This document shows, in pieces, positions 1-7,886 of a stretch of DNA of 64,000 bases. Location: assembly GCA_903828535.1 (NCBI GenBank), contig CAIKMN010000010.1, positions 124,001 to 188,000 of the forward strand, in the 5' to 3' direction. The notes below the pieces were generated by a model. That model saw nothing but the letters and a program-made list of their open reading frames with translations, had not been told where the DNA came from and ran no database searches. Numbering within the stretch: the first letter of the stretch is position 1; every line of letters begins with the position of its first letter. The DNA is from an uncultured Curvibacter sp. Its GTDB lineage: Bacteria > Pseudomonadota > Gammaproteobacteria > Burkholderiales > Burkholderiaceae_C. The position numbers were made by a program, and so were the translations under genes.

Positions 1-530
1 AAGTGGTGGTGGGCTCCACCGTCAAGATGGCCTTTGTGGACCAAACGCGTGACGATTTGTCGAACGAAAAAACCGTTTGGGAAGATGTGTCTGGCGGCTT
101 GGATATCTTGACGGTTGGTAAATTTCAAATGGCCAGCCGAGCCTACTGCGGTCGATTCAACTTCAACGGGGGCGACCAGCAAAAGAAGGTTGGCTTGTTA
201 TCGGGCGGTGAGCGTGGCCGTTTGCACTTGGCCAAGACCCTGATTGCGGGCGGCAATGTCTTGCTGCTGGACGAGCCTTCCAACGACTTGGACGTGGAAA
301 CCTTGCGGGCCCTCGAGGACGCCTTGCTGGAATTCGCAGGCACGATTTTGGTGATCAGTCACGATCGCTGGTTTTTGGATCGCATCGCCACGCACATCTT
401 GGCGGCCGAAGGCGATAGCCAATGGACCTTCTTTGACGGCAACTACCAAGAGTATGAAGCCGACAAGAAAAAGCGTCTGGGTGAAGAAGGCGCCAAGCCA
501 AAGCGCGTGCGCTTCAAGGCTTTGAAGTAA
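1..530 (+). CDS. ettA: EttA-type ABC-F translation factor, C-terminal part (5' end outside window)
   Basis: This is the last ~175 residues of an ABC-F ATPase. The second nucleotide-binding domain is visible: signature LLSGGERGR (about residue 66 of the visible part), Walker B LLLDEPSNDLD, and the H-loop ISHDRWFLDRIA. A short basic tail ends in RVRFKALK. EttA proteins are soluble, have two ABC domains and no membrane segments, bind the ribosomal E site and tune the first elongation steps to the ATP/ADP ratio; that is family knowledge. The reading frame is open at the left edge, so the GTG listed by the ORF track at base 3 is internal, not a start. The close match of the C-terminal region favours EttA over Uup or the Rsa/Vga resistance branches. 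Confidence 0.93.
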   Translation, partial: VVVGSTVKMAFVDQTRDDLSNEKTVWEDVSGGLDILTVGKFQMASRAYCGRFNFNGGDQQKKVGLLSGGERGRLHLAKTLIAGGNVLLLDEPSNDLDVETLRALEDALLEFAGTILVISHDRWFLDRIATHILAAEGDSQWTFFDGNYQEYEADKKKRLGEEGAKPKRVRFKALK

Positions 531-561
531 ACCCAAAGGATTTTTTTACCGAAGCCTTCAA

Positions 562-840
562 TTAAGCCTTGACTAAATCCTCAACCGACGCGGGGCGTCG
601 GGTCAGAACCGCGTAGATTTGGTCTTTGAAGCTAAGGCGCTCTTTTTTTAGCGACTCCATGTGCTCGTCACTCAAGGCGGGCACCGCTTCTAATTCGACC
701 CGACGGATGTGCTTGTTCACGTCGCCGTAGCCCGTGACCAATTTGGCAAAGTGGGCGTCTTGTTGACAGAGCGTGTAGATGCGTTCTCTGAATTCAGGGA
801 ATTCCACGTGGATATCGTGGTCTTGTAATGGCAGGTTCAT
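562..840 (-). CDS. YdcH-like DUF465 small coiled-coil protein
   Basis: This 92-residue protein has the DUF465/YdcH pattern: a FPEFRERI-like opening, QDAHFAKL, and a C-terminal helix LKKERLSFKDQIYAVL. The family consists of short, charged helical hairpins of unknown function found throughout Proteobacteria. It is slightly longer than the typical 70-80 residues because of an N-terminal segment (MNLPLQDHDIHV). It is convergent with ettA (31 bases apart) and lies 97 bases downstream of the aminotransferase on the same strand. No clear Shine-Dalgarno sequence precedes the ATG. The family call is firm; no molecular function can be assigned. Confidence 0.85.
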   Translation of the reverse strand: MNLPLQDHDIHVEFPEFRERIYTLCQQDAHFAKLVTGYGDVNKHIRRVELEAVPALSDEHMESLKKERLSFKDQIYAVLTRRPASVEDLVKA

Positions 841-937
841 GGTGCTTGTGGACTGAATGAAAACTGCAGCCTACTCCGATGGTGCCACCGGACATTGACC
901 TATCTCAAACGCTGCCATCGCCAAAGCGACGTGGTGA

Positions 938-2104
938 TTAAAGACTTGCCAATCGTTCCAAGGCCTTGTGCAAGGTGTCGTCTTTTTTGGCAAAACAAAA
1001 TCGCACGATGTGCTGGTCAAAGCCATTGCTGTAAAAGGCCGACATCGGAATGGCAGCGACGCCGATTTCACGGGTCAACCAACGGCAAAAGTCCGCTTCA
1101 GATAAGTCGCTGACCGCTGAGATGTCCACCGACTGAAAGTAGCTGCCCTCGCAGGGCAAAAGCTTTAAGCGGGTGTTTTTTAAGCCGGCACGAAACAGGT
1201 CGCGCTTGCGTTGGTAAAAAGCATGTAACTCCAAATAAGGATGGGGGTCGGCCATGAAGCGGGCCAGCCCGTGCTGCATCGGCGTGTTGACGGTAAACAC
1301 ATTGAACTGGTGCACCTTGCGGAACTCGGCGCTCAGGGCGGCAGGGGCCGCCACAAACCCGACTTTCCAACCCGTGACATGGTAGGTTTTGCCAAAGCTG
1401 GAAATGATGAAACTGCGGGCGGCCAAGTCAGGGAAACGGGCCACGCTTTGATGGGTTTGACCTTCAAACACCATGTGCTCGTAGACCTCGTCGGAAATCA
1501 AGAAAGCGTTGGTTTTATTTAACAACGCCTGCAACTGCAGCATCTCGGCGGGGGTCCAAATGGTGGCGCTGGGATTGTGCGGCGAGTTGATGAGGAGGGC
1601 GCGGGTTTTGGGGGACAGCGCTTTGGCAATGGCGTCAAAATCGGGCCTAAAACTGCCGGGGGTCAAAGGCACCCGCACAGCGACGCCACCCGCCAGTTCG
1701 ATATTGGGCACATAGCTGTCGTAGCAGGGTTCCAACACCATGACTTCATCGCCAGGGCGCACAATGGCGAGAATGGCCGTCAAGATGCCTTGCGTGGCCC
1801 CGGCGGTGACCGTGATTTCATCCGCAGCGCTGTAGTGCCGGCCGTGCAAGGTTTGAATTTTGGCTGAAATGGCTTCGCGCAGTGGCCCTATGCCCGCCAT
1901 CGGTGGGTATTGATTCAGCCCTTCTTGCATGGCGGCCGTGACGTGCTCGATTAAGCGGGGATCGCAGGCAAAGTCAGGGAAACCTTGGCCTAAATTGACA
2001 GCGCCCGTTTCCGCGGCCAGCGCCGACATGACCGTAAAAATGGTCGTTCCCATGTGGGGGAATTTGCTGCCCAGTTCGGGCGTTTGATGCGTTTCGGGAG
2101 CCAT
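938..2104 (-). CDS. Class I/II PLP aminotransferase, methionine aminotransferase (YbdL)-like
   Basis: This fold-type I PLP aminotransferase has about 388 residues. Visible motifs are NLGQGFPDF near the N terminus, NSPHNPSA (the Asn contacting PLP), LISDEVYEH (Asp/Tyr pair), the Schiff-base lysine in SSFGKTYHVTGWK, and the substrate-carboxylate arginine in IVRFCFAK. The YbdL/kynurenine aminotransferase subgroup transaminates methionine or aromatic amino acids with 2-oxo acids. I chose the ATG at 2104 (MAPETHQ) because it begins just after the cysB stop. The ORF-track GTG at 2152 would run 44 bases into cysB. Its position directly behind cysB suggests a role in sulfur amino-acid metabolism; that is inference. 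Substrate specificity cannot be read from the sequence. Confidence 0.87.
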   Translation of the reverse strand: MAPETHQTPELGSKFPHMGTTIFTVMSALAAETGAVNLGQGFPDFACDPRLIEHVTAAMQEGLNQYPPMAGIGPLREAISAKIQTLHGRHYSAADEITVTAGATQGILTAILAIVRPGDEVMVLEPCYDSYVPNIELAGGVAVRVPLTPGSFRPDFDAIAKALSPKTRALLINSPHNPSATIWTPAEMLQLQALLNKTNAFLISDEVYEHMVFEGQTHQSVARFPDLAARSFIISSFGKTYHVTGWKVGFVAAPAALSAEFRKVHQFNVFTVNTPMQHGLARFMADPHPYLELHAFYQRKRDLFRAGLKNTRLKLLPCEGSYFQSVDISAVSDLSEADFCRWLTREIGVAAIPMSAFYSNGFDQHIVRFCFAKKDDTLHKALERLASL

Positions 2105-2108
2105 GTTT

Positions 2109-3065
2109 TTATTCAAAGTTGGCGTCATCGTTCGTGGCGTTTGCTTTGCCACTCAGGGCTTGGGTAATCAGACTGCGGCTCAATCGGGGGCTCAGCAATT
2201 GTGCAAATTCAAAAACAAAGTTGCGCAAATACGCCCCGCGCTTGAAGGCAACCCGGGTCATGTTGTGACCAAATAAGTGACCCAAGGGACGCACCACCAA
2301 ATCGGTGTCGGAAACATCGCGGACCGCCATCTCGGCGACCAAGCCAATGCCCAGACCCAAACGCACATAAGTTTTAATCACGTCGGAGTCAATTGCTTCC
2401 AGCGCAATGCGCGGCGTCAAATGGTGTTTGCTAAAGGCCGTGTCGATGCGGGTACGGCCAGTGAATGAGGGGTGGTAGGTGATGAGCGGTTGTTGCGCCA
2501 AGTCCTCTAAGGTCAGGTGCGCTTTGCTCACCAAAGCATGGTCTTTGGGCAACACCAACATGTGTTGCCACTCGTAACAAGGCAGCGTGACCAATTCTGG
2601 GTAGTTTTGCAACGATTCAGTGGCCATGCCAATTTCGGCCACTTCATCGAGGAGCATCCGGGCCACTTGGTCGGGGGCCCCTTGGTGCAAGCTGATGTTG
2701 ACCTTGAGGTAGGTTTCGCGCAACTTGGCCACCGGCACCGGCAGCACATAACGGGCTTGGGTGTGGGTGGTCGCAATCGACAAGGTCCCAGAATCTTGCG
2801 CGCTGTATTGCTCACCGATGCGTTTCAAATTACCCAGCTCCCGCATGATGACCTCAATGCTGTGCAACACATGCTCGCCGGGTTCGGTCACCCGCTTCAA
2901 GCGCTTGCCATGGCGGGCGAAGATTTCAATGCCCAACTCTTCTTCCAACTCAATGATGGCTTTGGAAACACCCGGTTGCGAGGTGTGCAAGGCCTTGGCC
3001 GCTTCGGTGAGGTTGAGATTGCGACGAACGGCCTCTTGAACGAAGCGGAATTGATGAAGGTTCAT
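2109..3065 (-). CDS. cysB: CysB-family LysR-type transcriptional regulator
   Basis: This 318-residue LysR-type regulator has an N-terminal winged HTH (AAKALHTSQPGVSKAI, residues ~22-37) and a periplasmic-binding-like effector domain. The opening MNLHQFRFVQEAVRRN, the segment TTHTQARYVLP and the effector-pocket region TYHPSFTGRTRID are characteristic of CysB/Cbl, which activate sulfate assimilation with N-acetylserine as inducer. The aminotransferase follows 4 bases later and is probably co-transcribed. Upstream, a CATAAT -10-like hexamer (3092-3097, minus strand) overlaps a perfect 12-bp palindrome AATGAATTCATT (3083-3094), which may be an autoregulatory site. Cbl is an alternative, but the location beside a sirohydrochlorin chelatase fits CysB. 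Confidence 0.9.
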   Translation of the reverse strand: MNLHQFRFVQEAVRRNLNLTEAAKALHTSQPGVSKAIIELEEELGIEIFARHGKRLKRVTEPGEHVLHSIEVIMRELGNLKRIGEQYSAQDSGTLSIATTHTQARYVLPVPVAKLRETYLKVNISLHQGAPDQVARMLLDEVAEIGMATESLQNYPELVTLPCYEWQHMLVLPKDHALVSKAHLTLEDLAQQPLITYHPSFTGRTRIDTAFSKHHLTPRIALEAIDSDVIKTYVRLGLGIGLVAEMAVRDVSDTDLVVRPLGHLFGHNMTRVAFKRGAYLRNFVFEFAQLLSPRLSRSLITQALSGKANATNDDANFE

Positions 3066-3160
3066 GCTTTATGGGTCTAAAGAATGAATTCATTATGCCC
3101 AATTGAAGCAAAGGGGGTGACTCAAAAGAGACGATGCCAGCGAGACCGCTCAAGCGCTGC

Positions 3161-3559
3161 TTAGAAGGTTAAATTCCTCAAAGAAGCTTGCGCCAAGGCT
3201 TGAATGACTTCGGGGTTTTCGCCCACCGACGGCAGCATGTCAAAGTGAATGTGCGGGTACTGGGCGATCATCTTGTTCATGAGCTGGGGCAAGTCTTCTC
3301 GCGCATGGCGGCCCATCCCTAAAAACATGGGCAACACGCGCACTTGGATGACACCACCGGCGCTCAGTTCGGCCACCACCTCGGGCAGGCTTGGTGTGGT
3401 TAACTCCAAGTAAGCGCAGCGCACCAAAGCCTGGTTACCCAATTCCAAATGCATGGCTTGGGCCACCGCTTCAATCGGTTTGGCCCACAAAGGGTCGCGC
3501 GAGCCGTGGGCGAATAAGACCAAGGCTTGTTCACAGGCGTTGGGTGTTTGGGCGTTCAT
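3161..3559 (-). CDS. cbiX: CbiX/SirB-type sirohydrochlorin chelatase
   Basis: This 132-residue single-domain class II chelatase is of the short CbiX kind. The catalytic/metal histidine lies in LVLFAHGSRDPLW (residue ~19) and a second conserved histidine in FLGMGRHAREDLP. These enzymes insert Fe2+ or Co2+ into sirohydrochlorin. Next to cysB the likely product is siroheme for assimilatory sulfite/nitrite reductase, though cobalt insertion for B12 cannot be excluded; the window also holds a B12-dependent mutase. It is 40 bases downstream of lptG and 95 bases upstream of cysB. The start lacks a Shine-Dalgarno sequence but has GACAAT exactly 6 nt before the ATG. Confidence 0.87.
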   Translation of the reverse strand: MNAQTPNACEQALVLFAHGSRDPLWAKPIEAVAQAMHLELGNQALVRCAYLELTTPSLPEVVAELSAGGVIQVRVLPMFLGMGRHAREDLPQLMNKMIAQYPHIHFDMLPSVGENPEVIQALAQASLRNLTF

Positions 3560-3565
3560 GGCGTC

Positions 3566-3571
3566 ATTGTC
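3566..3571 (-). promoter_or_regulatory. -10-like hexamer GACAAT 6 nt before cbiX ATG
   Basis: The minus strand reads GACAAT-GACGCC-ATG. A six-base discriminator would put the transcription start on the A of the start codon, giving a leaderless mRNA. No ribosome binding site is present. A TTGAAC lies 14 bases upstream, too close for a standard -35. This is one of six exact-spacing cases in the window. Confidence 0.35.
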
Positions 3572-3599
3572 ACATTCATTTTGGCGTTCAAGGTCTAAT

Positions 3600-4754
3600 T
3601 CAACGACGCAGAATCAGCCAGCCCAGAGCGGCCAATGAAATCACCGAATAAACCATCGCCGGCGCGGCGGCGACAAACCAAGGTGTCCAATTTTGAAGGT
3701 TGCCGACATAGCCAAACACGTTGTTCAAAAAGAAGAAACTGATGCCCGCCATCAGTCCCGCAAACACATAGCTGGCAATGTTGCCGCCACGGAAGTGAAG
3801 GTAAGCAAAAGGCAAAGCGAGCACCACCATGACCAGGCAACTCAAGGGATAAAACACCTTGCGCCAAAACTCTATTTCGTATTGCTGGGCCGACTGTCCG
3901 TTGCTGCGAAGGTGTTGGATGTATTGAAATAAATCCAAGGTTTTCATGCGGTCGGGTTTCAAAACCAAGGCCGCGGCCATTTCGGAGGTGATGTGCGTAG
4001 GCCAATTGAATTCGTCAAAGTGTTGGCGTTTTAGCAGGGAGCTGCCCTTGGAGGCCCCATCCCTTGTGGCCCTCTTTTCGCTGTTTGCGTTCATGGGGCT
4101 TGATTCAAGGCGGGGCAGTTCAAGGCGGTTGACGTCGTGAAGTCGCCAGACGTCTTCCAAAATGTCGGCCGACTTTCCCTGCGTGATGCTGACCAATTTC
4201 CCTTGGTCATCAAATTCGTACAACGCCACTGCGCTCAACAGGCCGTCCGTGCTCATGCTGCCCAGGTTCACATTGAAGCTGCTGGTGTTTTGACGCTCTT
4301 TCATCCAAGTGCCGATGGGCCCATTGGTGATGCGCCCATGAAATCGCACTTGCATGAGTTGAACTTTGAGGTCGGTGACCGGCGCGACATAGTCCCCAAG
4401 CACAAAAGTCGCCACGACAAAAGTCAGCCCCACACTCAACAAAATACCCAAGGCCCGGCCAGGTCCCAAACCACTGGTTCTCAAAATAGTGAACTCAGAG
4501 CTCAAGGCCAAACGGGCCATCACGTAGATCGTGCCAATGAGTACCGTTATCGGCAGGAGTTCATAGAGGTGACTGGGCACTTGCAGCACGACATAGAGCA
4601 TGCCCAAGCCCAAGTTATAGCCCGCTTTGGCTTGGCCGATCCAGCGCAACTCGTCGACCAAGTCGAAGAAGAAGAACAGGCCCAAGAATCCCAGCGTGAC
4701 AAAAGCCACGGCCAAGCTGATTTCTTTGAACAAGTAGCGGCGGATGATTTTCAT
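3600..4754 (-). CDS. lptG: LPS export system permease LptG
   Basis: LptG is a 384-residue inner-membrane permease of the YjgP/YjgQ family. With LptF and the ATPase LptB it extracts lipopolysaccharide from the inner membrane and passes it to LptC. The sequence starts MKIIRRYLFKEI, a typical LptG opening, followed by TM segments at about residues 12-32 and 60-100, a soluble beta-jellyroll domain in the middle, and C-terminal TM helices. The ATG at 4754 overlaps the lptF stop by four bases (ATGA), indicating translational coupling. The 494-residue track ORF is a read-through into lptF in another frame. Confidence 0.94.
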   Translation of the reverse strand: MKIIRRYLFKEISLAVAFVTLGFLGLFFFFDLVDELRWIGQAKAGYNLGLGMLYVVLQVPSHLYELLPITVLIGTIYVMARLALSSEFTILRTSGLGPGRALGILLSVGLTFVVATFVLGDYVAPVTDLKVQLMQVRFHGRITNGPIGTWMKERQNTSSFNVNLGSMSTDGLLSAVALYEFDDQGKLVSITQGKSADILEDVWRLHDVNRLELPRLESSPMNANSEKRATRDGASKGSSLLKRQHFDEFNWPTHITSEMAAALVLKPDRMKTLDLFQYIQHLRSNGQSAQQYEIEFWRKVFYPLSCLVMVVLALPFAYLHFRGGNIASYVFAGLMAGISFFFLNNVFGYVGNLQNWTPWFVAAAPAMVYSVISLAALGWLILRR

Positions 4755-5845
4755 GGGGCTTTGCGCTTCCGGTTGAACTTCGATTTCCAGCCCCCGACCT
4801 GAGCTGCCACCAGCAAACAGCCCAACAAGAAAATGCCACCATGCAAGCTCAACAACAAAGGAACCGCGCGAATCAGGCCCGCGCTGATCCAGGATTGCGA
4901 AATATTCACCAAATTGAAATAGACGATGAAGGTGAACAAAGCCAACATCAAGTTGCTGTTGCGACCGGCCCTTGGCTTGACGGCCGACAAACCCAAGCCG
5001 AGCAAGAGTAAATTGAAGCCACTCAAAACCACGCTGACCCGCCAGGCGAACTCGCCTTGGGCAATCGGGTTCGGGTCCAGCCACAAAGCCCCCGTTTCTT
5101 GAGACTTGGTGGGCACACTCACCTCATCGGGCAATACGGCTTCTGCCAAGGTCAGGGTGTAATCTGAGAAGTGCACGATGCGTGAATTTTCAGTGGGTGA
5201 TTTGGGCAATTCAACGCGCTCCCCATTTTTGAGGTGCAGTGTTTTTTCGCCTTTCAGCGTCATGACTTCCGCACTCTCTGCCATCGTCAAGGTTTCATAC
5301 GTGGCGTCTCGGTTGGCGATGAAAACTCGGCGGGCACTGAGGCTGTCAAGTCGGTCTTTGTCGATGAAAAACACCCTGGCGCCATCGGCCGATTCCTGAA
5401 AACGGCCAGGCGCCACCCGCTCAATATCACCGCGTTGCTCGAATTGGGTGCGCAGGCGTTGAATCTGTTGGTTAGACCAAGGAATGCCCGCCAAAGTCAA
5501 AGCACTGATGACCAATAAAATCGGCCAAGCGAAGCGCAACAGGGGCCGAATAAAGCGGTCTAAGCTCAGGCCGCTGCCGAGCCAGATCACCATCTCGCTG
5601 TCCAGATACCAGCGTGACAAAGTCGACACCACCGCCGCAAACAAACTCAAAACCAGGATGATGGGCAGTTGGCCAATCAGGGTGTAGGCCATCACCATCA
5701 TCACATCAGAGGGATTCACGGCCCCTTTGTAGGCCATGCCCAAGGTGCGGACCAACATCAATGTCATGACGATGGTGGCCAAGACCACCAAGGTCGCACT
5801 GAAACTGCGGCCCAGCTCCTTTCTGAGTGAGGAATCGAATAACAT
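4751..5845 (-). CDS. lptF: LPS export system permease LptF
   Basis: LptF is a 364-residue partner of LptG. It starts MLFDSSLRKELGRSF, and the first TM helix follows at about residues 15-38 (ATLVVLATIVMTLMLV). A periplasmic beta domain lies in the centre and further TM helices at the C terminus. I chose the ATG at 5845 because the upstream part of the track ORF lies inside divergent pepA and does not resemble LptF. It is the first gene of an lptF-lptG unit that may continue into cbiX and cysB. Only 25 bases separate it from pepA, so the two promoters must overlap each other or the opposite coding start. Confidence 0.94.
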   Translation of the reverse strand: MLFDSSLRKELGRSFSATLVVLATIVMTLMLVRTLGMAYKGAVNPSDVMMVMAYTLIGQLPIILVLSLFAAVVSTLSRWYLDSEMVIWLGSGLSLDRFIRPLLRFAWPILLVISALTLAGIPWSNQQIQRLRTQFEQRGDIERVAPGRFQESADGARVFFIDKDRLDSLSARRVFIANRDATYETLTMAESAEVMTLKGEKTLHLKNGERVELPKSPTENSRIVHFSDYTLTLAEAVLPDEVSVPTKSQETGALWLDPNPIAQGEFAWRVSVVLSGFNLLLLGLGLSAVKPRAGRNSNLMLALFTFIVYFNLVNISQSWISAGLIRAVPLLLSLHGGIFLLGCLLVAAQVGGWKSKFNRKRKAP

Positions 5846-5870
5846 CACAAAAAATTGAAAAGAGGTGATT

Positions 5871-7367
5871 ATGGACTTTGAATACCAAGTGTTGGACTTG
5901 TCGGCCGCTGCCAAATTGAAAACCGATGCCTTGCTGGTTTTGGTGCCAGAGGGCGTCAAAGTCGGCTCTGATGCCGTCTCTTTTCTGTTGGGTCATGCTT
6001 TGAAGTCGGGTGACTTCAGCGCCAAGCCAGGTCGCCTTTTGCCCGCATATCGTGTGGCCGGCGTCAGCGCCGATCGTCTGATTTTTGTGGGCATCGGCGA
6101 GGGCTTGGTGCGCAACGTGCGCAGTGGCTTGCAAGCCGCTTTGGCTCAATTGAAGGGCGACAAGGTCAAAAAGCTTGGCGTGGTTTTGGCAACGCCCAGT
6201 GTCTCTGCAGGGGTAGTTCGCACCGTGGTGCAAACCGTGGCCGAAGCGACGTACGTGTTCACCACCAGCAAGCCCAAGGCGGAAGCCCGCACTTTGAAAT
6301 CGCTCATCCTGGGCTTGCCCGAAACACCGGACGCCCAAACGCAGCAGGCCTTTGAGCGTGCCGTGGCGGTCGTGGCCGGGGTTGAACTGGCCAAAGAATG
6401 GGGCAACCGCCCCGGCAACATGGCCACGCCGGCCTTGTTGGGCAAAGCCGCAGAAGCCTTGGCCGAGGGTTCGAAAAAGATCAGCTGTGAAGTCCTGACG
6501 CCTCGCGAAGTCGCCAAACTGGGCATGGGCTCCTTCATGGCCGTGGCCCAAGGCGCCGAAGAGCCCCTGCGCTTCATCGTTTTGAATTACCAAGGGGCCG
6601 CCAAATCGGAGGCGCCCATTGTGTTGGTCGGCAAGGGCATCACCTTCGACACCGGCGGCATTTCCCTCAAACCCGGTGCTGAAATGGACGAGATGAAGTT
6701 TGACATGTGTGGCGCTGCCAGCGTGCTTGGTACTTTTAAAGCCTTGTCCGCCTTGCAACCCACTTTGAATGTGGTGGGTTTGATCCCCGCCGCTGAAAAC
6801 ATGCCCGACGGCAAGGCCATCAAACCCGGCGATGTGGTCATCAGCATGAGTGGCCAGAGCATCGAAATCTTGAACACCGATGCCGAAGGGCGTTTGGTCC
6901 TTTGCGATGCCTTGACCTATGCCGAGCGCTTCAAACCCCGCGCTGTGGTCGACATTGCCACCTTAACCGGCGCCTGTGTGATTGCCTTGGGGGGCGTTCG
7001 CTCCGGCTTGTTTTCGACCAGTGATTCATTGGCCCAGGCACTGTTGGCCGCCGGTGAAACTTCGCACGACTTGGCTTGGCGCATGCCATTGGACGAGGAT
7101 TACGCAGAAGGCCTCAAGTCGAACTTTGCCGACGTTGCCAATGTGGCCGGGCGCGCGGGAGGCGCCATCACCGCTGCTAAGTTTTTGCAGCGCTTTGCTG
7201 CGGCTTTCCCTTGGGCGCACTTGGACATCGCTGGCACCGCATGGAAAAGTGGCGCAGCCAAAGGGGCCACCGGGCGACCTGTGCCTTTATTGATCGACTA
7301 TTTGTTGGCAGAAGCCGCCGCAACGCCCGCTTCCAACAAAGCAAAAAAGGCCAAAAAGAAGGCCTGA
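5871..7367 (+). CDS. pepA: Leucyl aminopeptidase (M17)
   Basis: This cytosolic M17 aminopeptidase of 498 residues removes N-terminal residues from peptides; E. coli PepA also binds DNA in Xer recombination. The catalytic domain shows the metal-binding motif GKGITFDTGGISLKP, the signature NTDAEGRLVLCDALTYAE, and VDIATLTGACV. I chose the ATG at 5871 because it has an AGAGG ribosome site five bases upstream; the track GTG at 5865 overlaps that site. The C terminus carries a lysine-rich tail (NKAKKAKKKA) beyond the usual domain end, which may add non-specific nucleic-acid affinity. It is divergent from lptF and followed after 34 bases by holC. Confidence 0.96.
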   Translation: MDFEYQVLDLSAAAKLKTDALLVLVPEGVKVGSDAVSFLLGHALKSGDFSAKPGRLLPAYRVAGVSADRLIFVGIGEGLVRNVRSGLQAALAQLKGDKVKKLGVVLATPSVSAGVVRTVVQTVAEATYVFTTSKPKAEARTLKSLILGLPETPDAQTQQAFERAVAVVAGVELAKEWGNRPGNMATPALLGKAAEALAEGSKKISCEVLTPREVAKLGMGSFMAVAQGAEEPLRFIVLNYQGAAKSEAPIVLVGKGITFDTGGISLKPGAEMDEMKFDMCGAASVLGTFKALSALQPTLNVVGLIPAAENMPDGKAIKPGDVVISMSGQSIEILNTDAEGRLVLCDALTYAERFKPRAVVDIATLTGACVIALGGVRSGLFSTSDSLAQALLAAGETSHDLAWRMPLDEDYAEGLKSNFADVANVAGRAGGAITAAKFLQRFAAAFPWAHLDIAGTAWKSGAAKGATGRPVPLLIDYLLAEAAATPASNKAKKAKKKA

Positions 7368-7401
7368 GAAAGTCTGATTTTCCTTGGACAATCGACGGCC
7401 C

Positions 7402-7839
7402 ATGACCCAAATTGCCTTCCACTTCAACATGCCGGCCAAGTTGCCTTATGCCGTGCGCCTCTTGCGCAAAGCGGCCCTGTCCGGTGCCAAAGTGACCGTG
7501 GTCGGCAGTCCGGCTGACTTGGCCTATTTGGATGAGCAACTTTGGGCCACCAGCCCCACCGACTTTATTGCCCATGTGGGGCCACAGGCGGACCCTGCTT
7601 TGCGAGACTTATCGCCAATTTTGTTGACCCCTCAGGTGCCCGAGCAAGGGCGCCATCAGGTCTTGGTGAACGTCGGGCCTTGGGTTGCGCCGGGATTTGA
7701 GCGCTTTGAACGTGTCATCGAAATGGTGTCACTGGCCGACGAAGACCGAACCGCCGGACGCGAGCGTTGGCGTTATTACACCGAGCAGGGCTACACGATT
7801 CAAAGGCATGATTTGAACTTGGCCACCGCCTCCCTTTAA
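7402..7839 (+). CDS. holC: DNA polymerase III chi subunit
   Basis: HolC is a 145-residue clamp-loader accessory subunit that links the psi subunit to SSB. The sequence starts MTQIAFHFNMP and has the family core LPYAVRLLRKAALSGAKVTV followed by LDEQLWATSPTDFIAHV and the RWRYYTEQGY-like C terminus. The ATG at 7402 matches the family start; the track TTG at 7384 adds six non-conserved residues. A GACAAT hexamer lies 9 bases before the ATG. The pepA-holC order is common in Proteobacteria. Confidence 0.93.
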   Translation: MTQIAFHFNMPAKLPYAVRLLRKAALSGAKVTVVGSPADLAYLDEQLWATSPTDFIAHVGPQADPALRDLSPILLTPQVPEQGRHQVLVNVGPWVAPGFERFERVIEMVSLADEDRTAGRERWRYYTEQGYTIQRHDLNLATASL

Positions 7840-7886
7840 TCCAAGCTCCTTAAAACCGTTTTTACTCACCCTTCACAGAGGTTTTT

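Noticed and set aside
512-547. Possible terminator after ettA (CTTCAA/TTGAAG stem and a later T-run)
   Set aside because: The stem is only six bases, lies inside the coding end, and the T-run is about 13 bases away.
4137-4802. 221-residue plus-strand ORF opposite lptG
   Set aside because: lptG fully explains the region; the frame is His/Gln-rich with no motif.
5706-6758. 350-residue minus-strand ORF opposite pepA and the lptF start
   Set aside because: Antisense to the conserved M17 domain; low-complexity Gly/His/Gln composition typical of shadow frames in this window.
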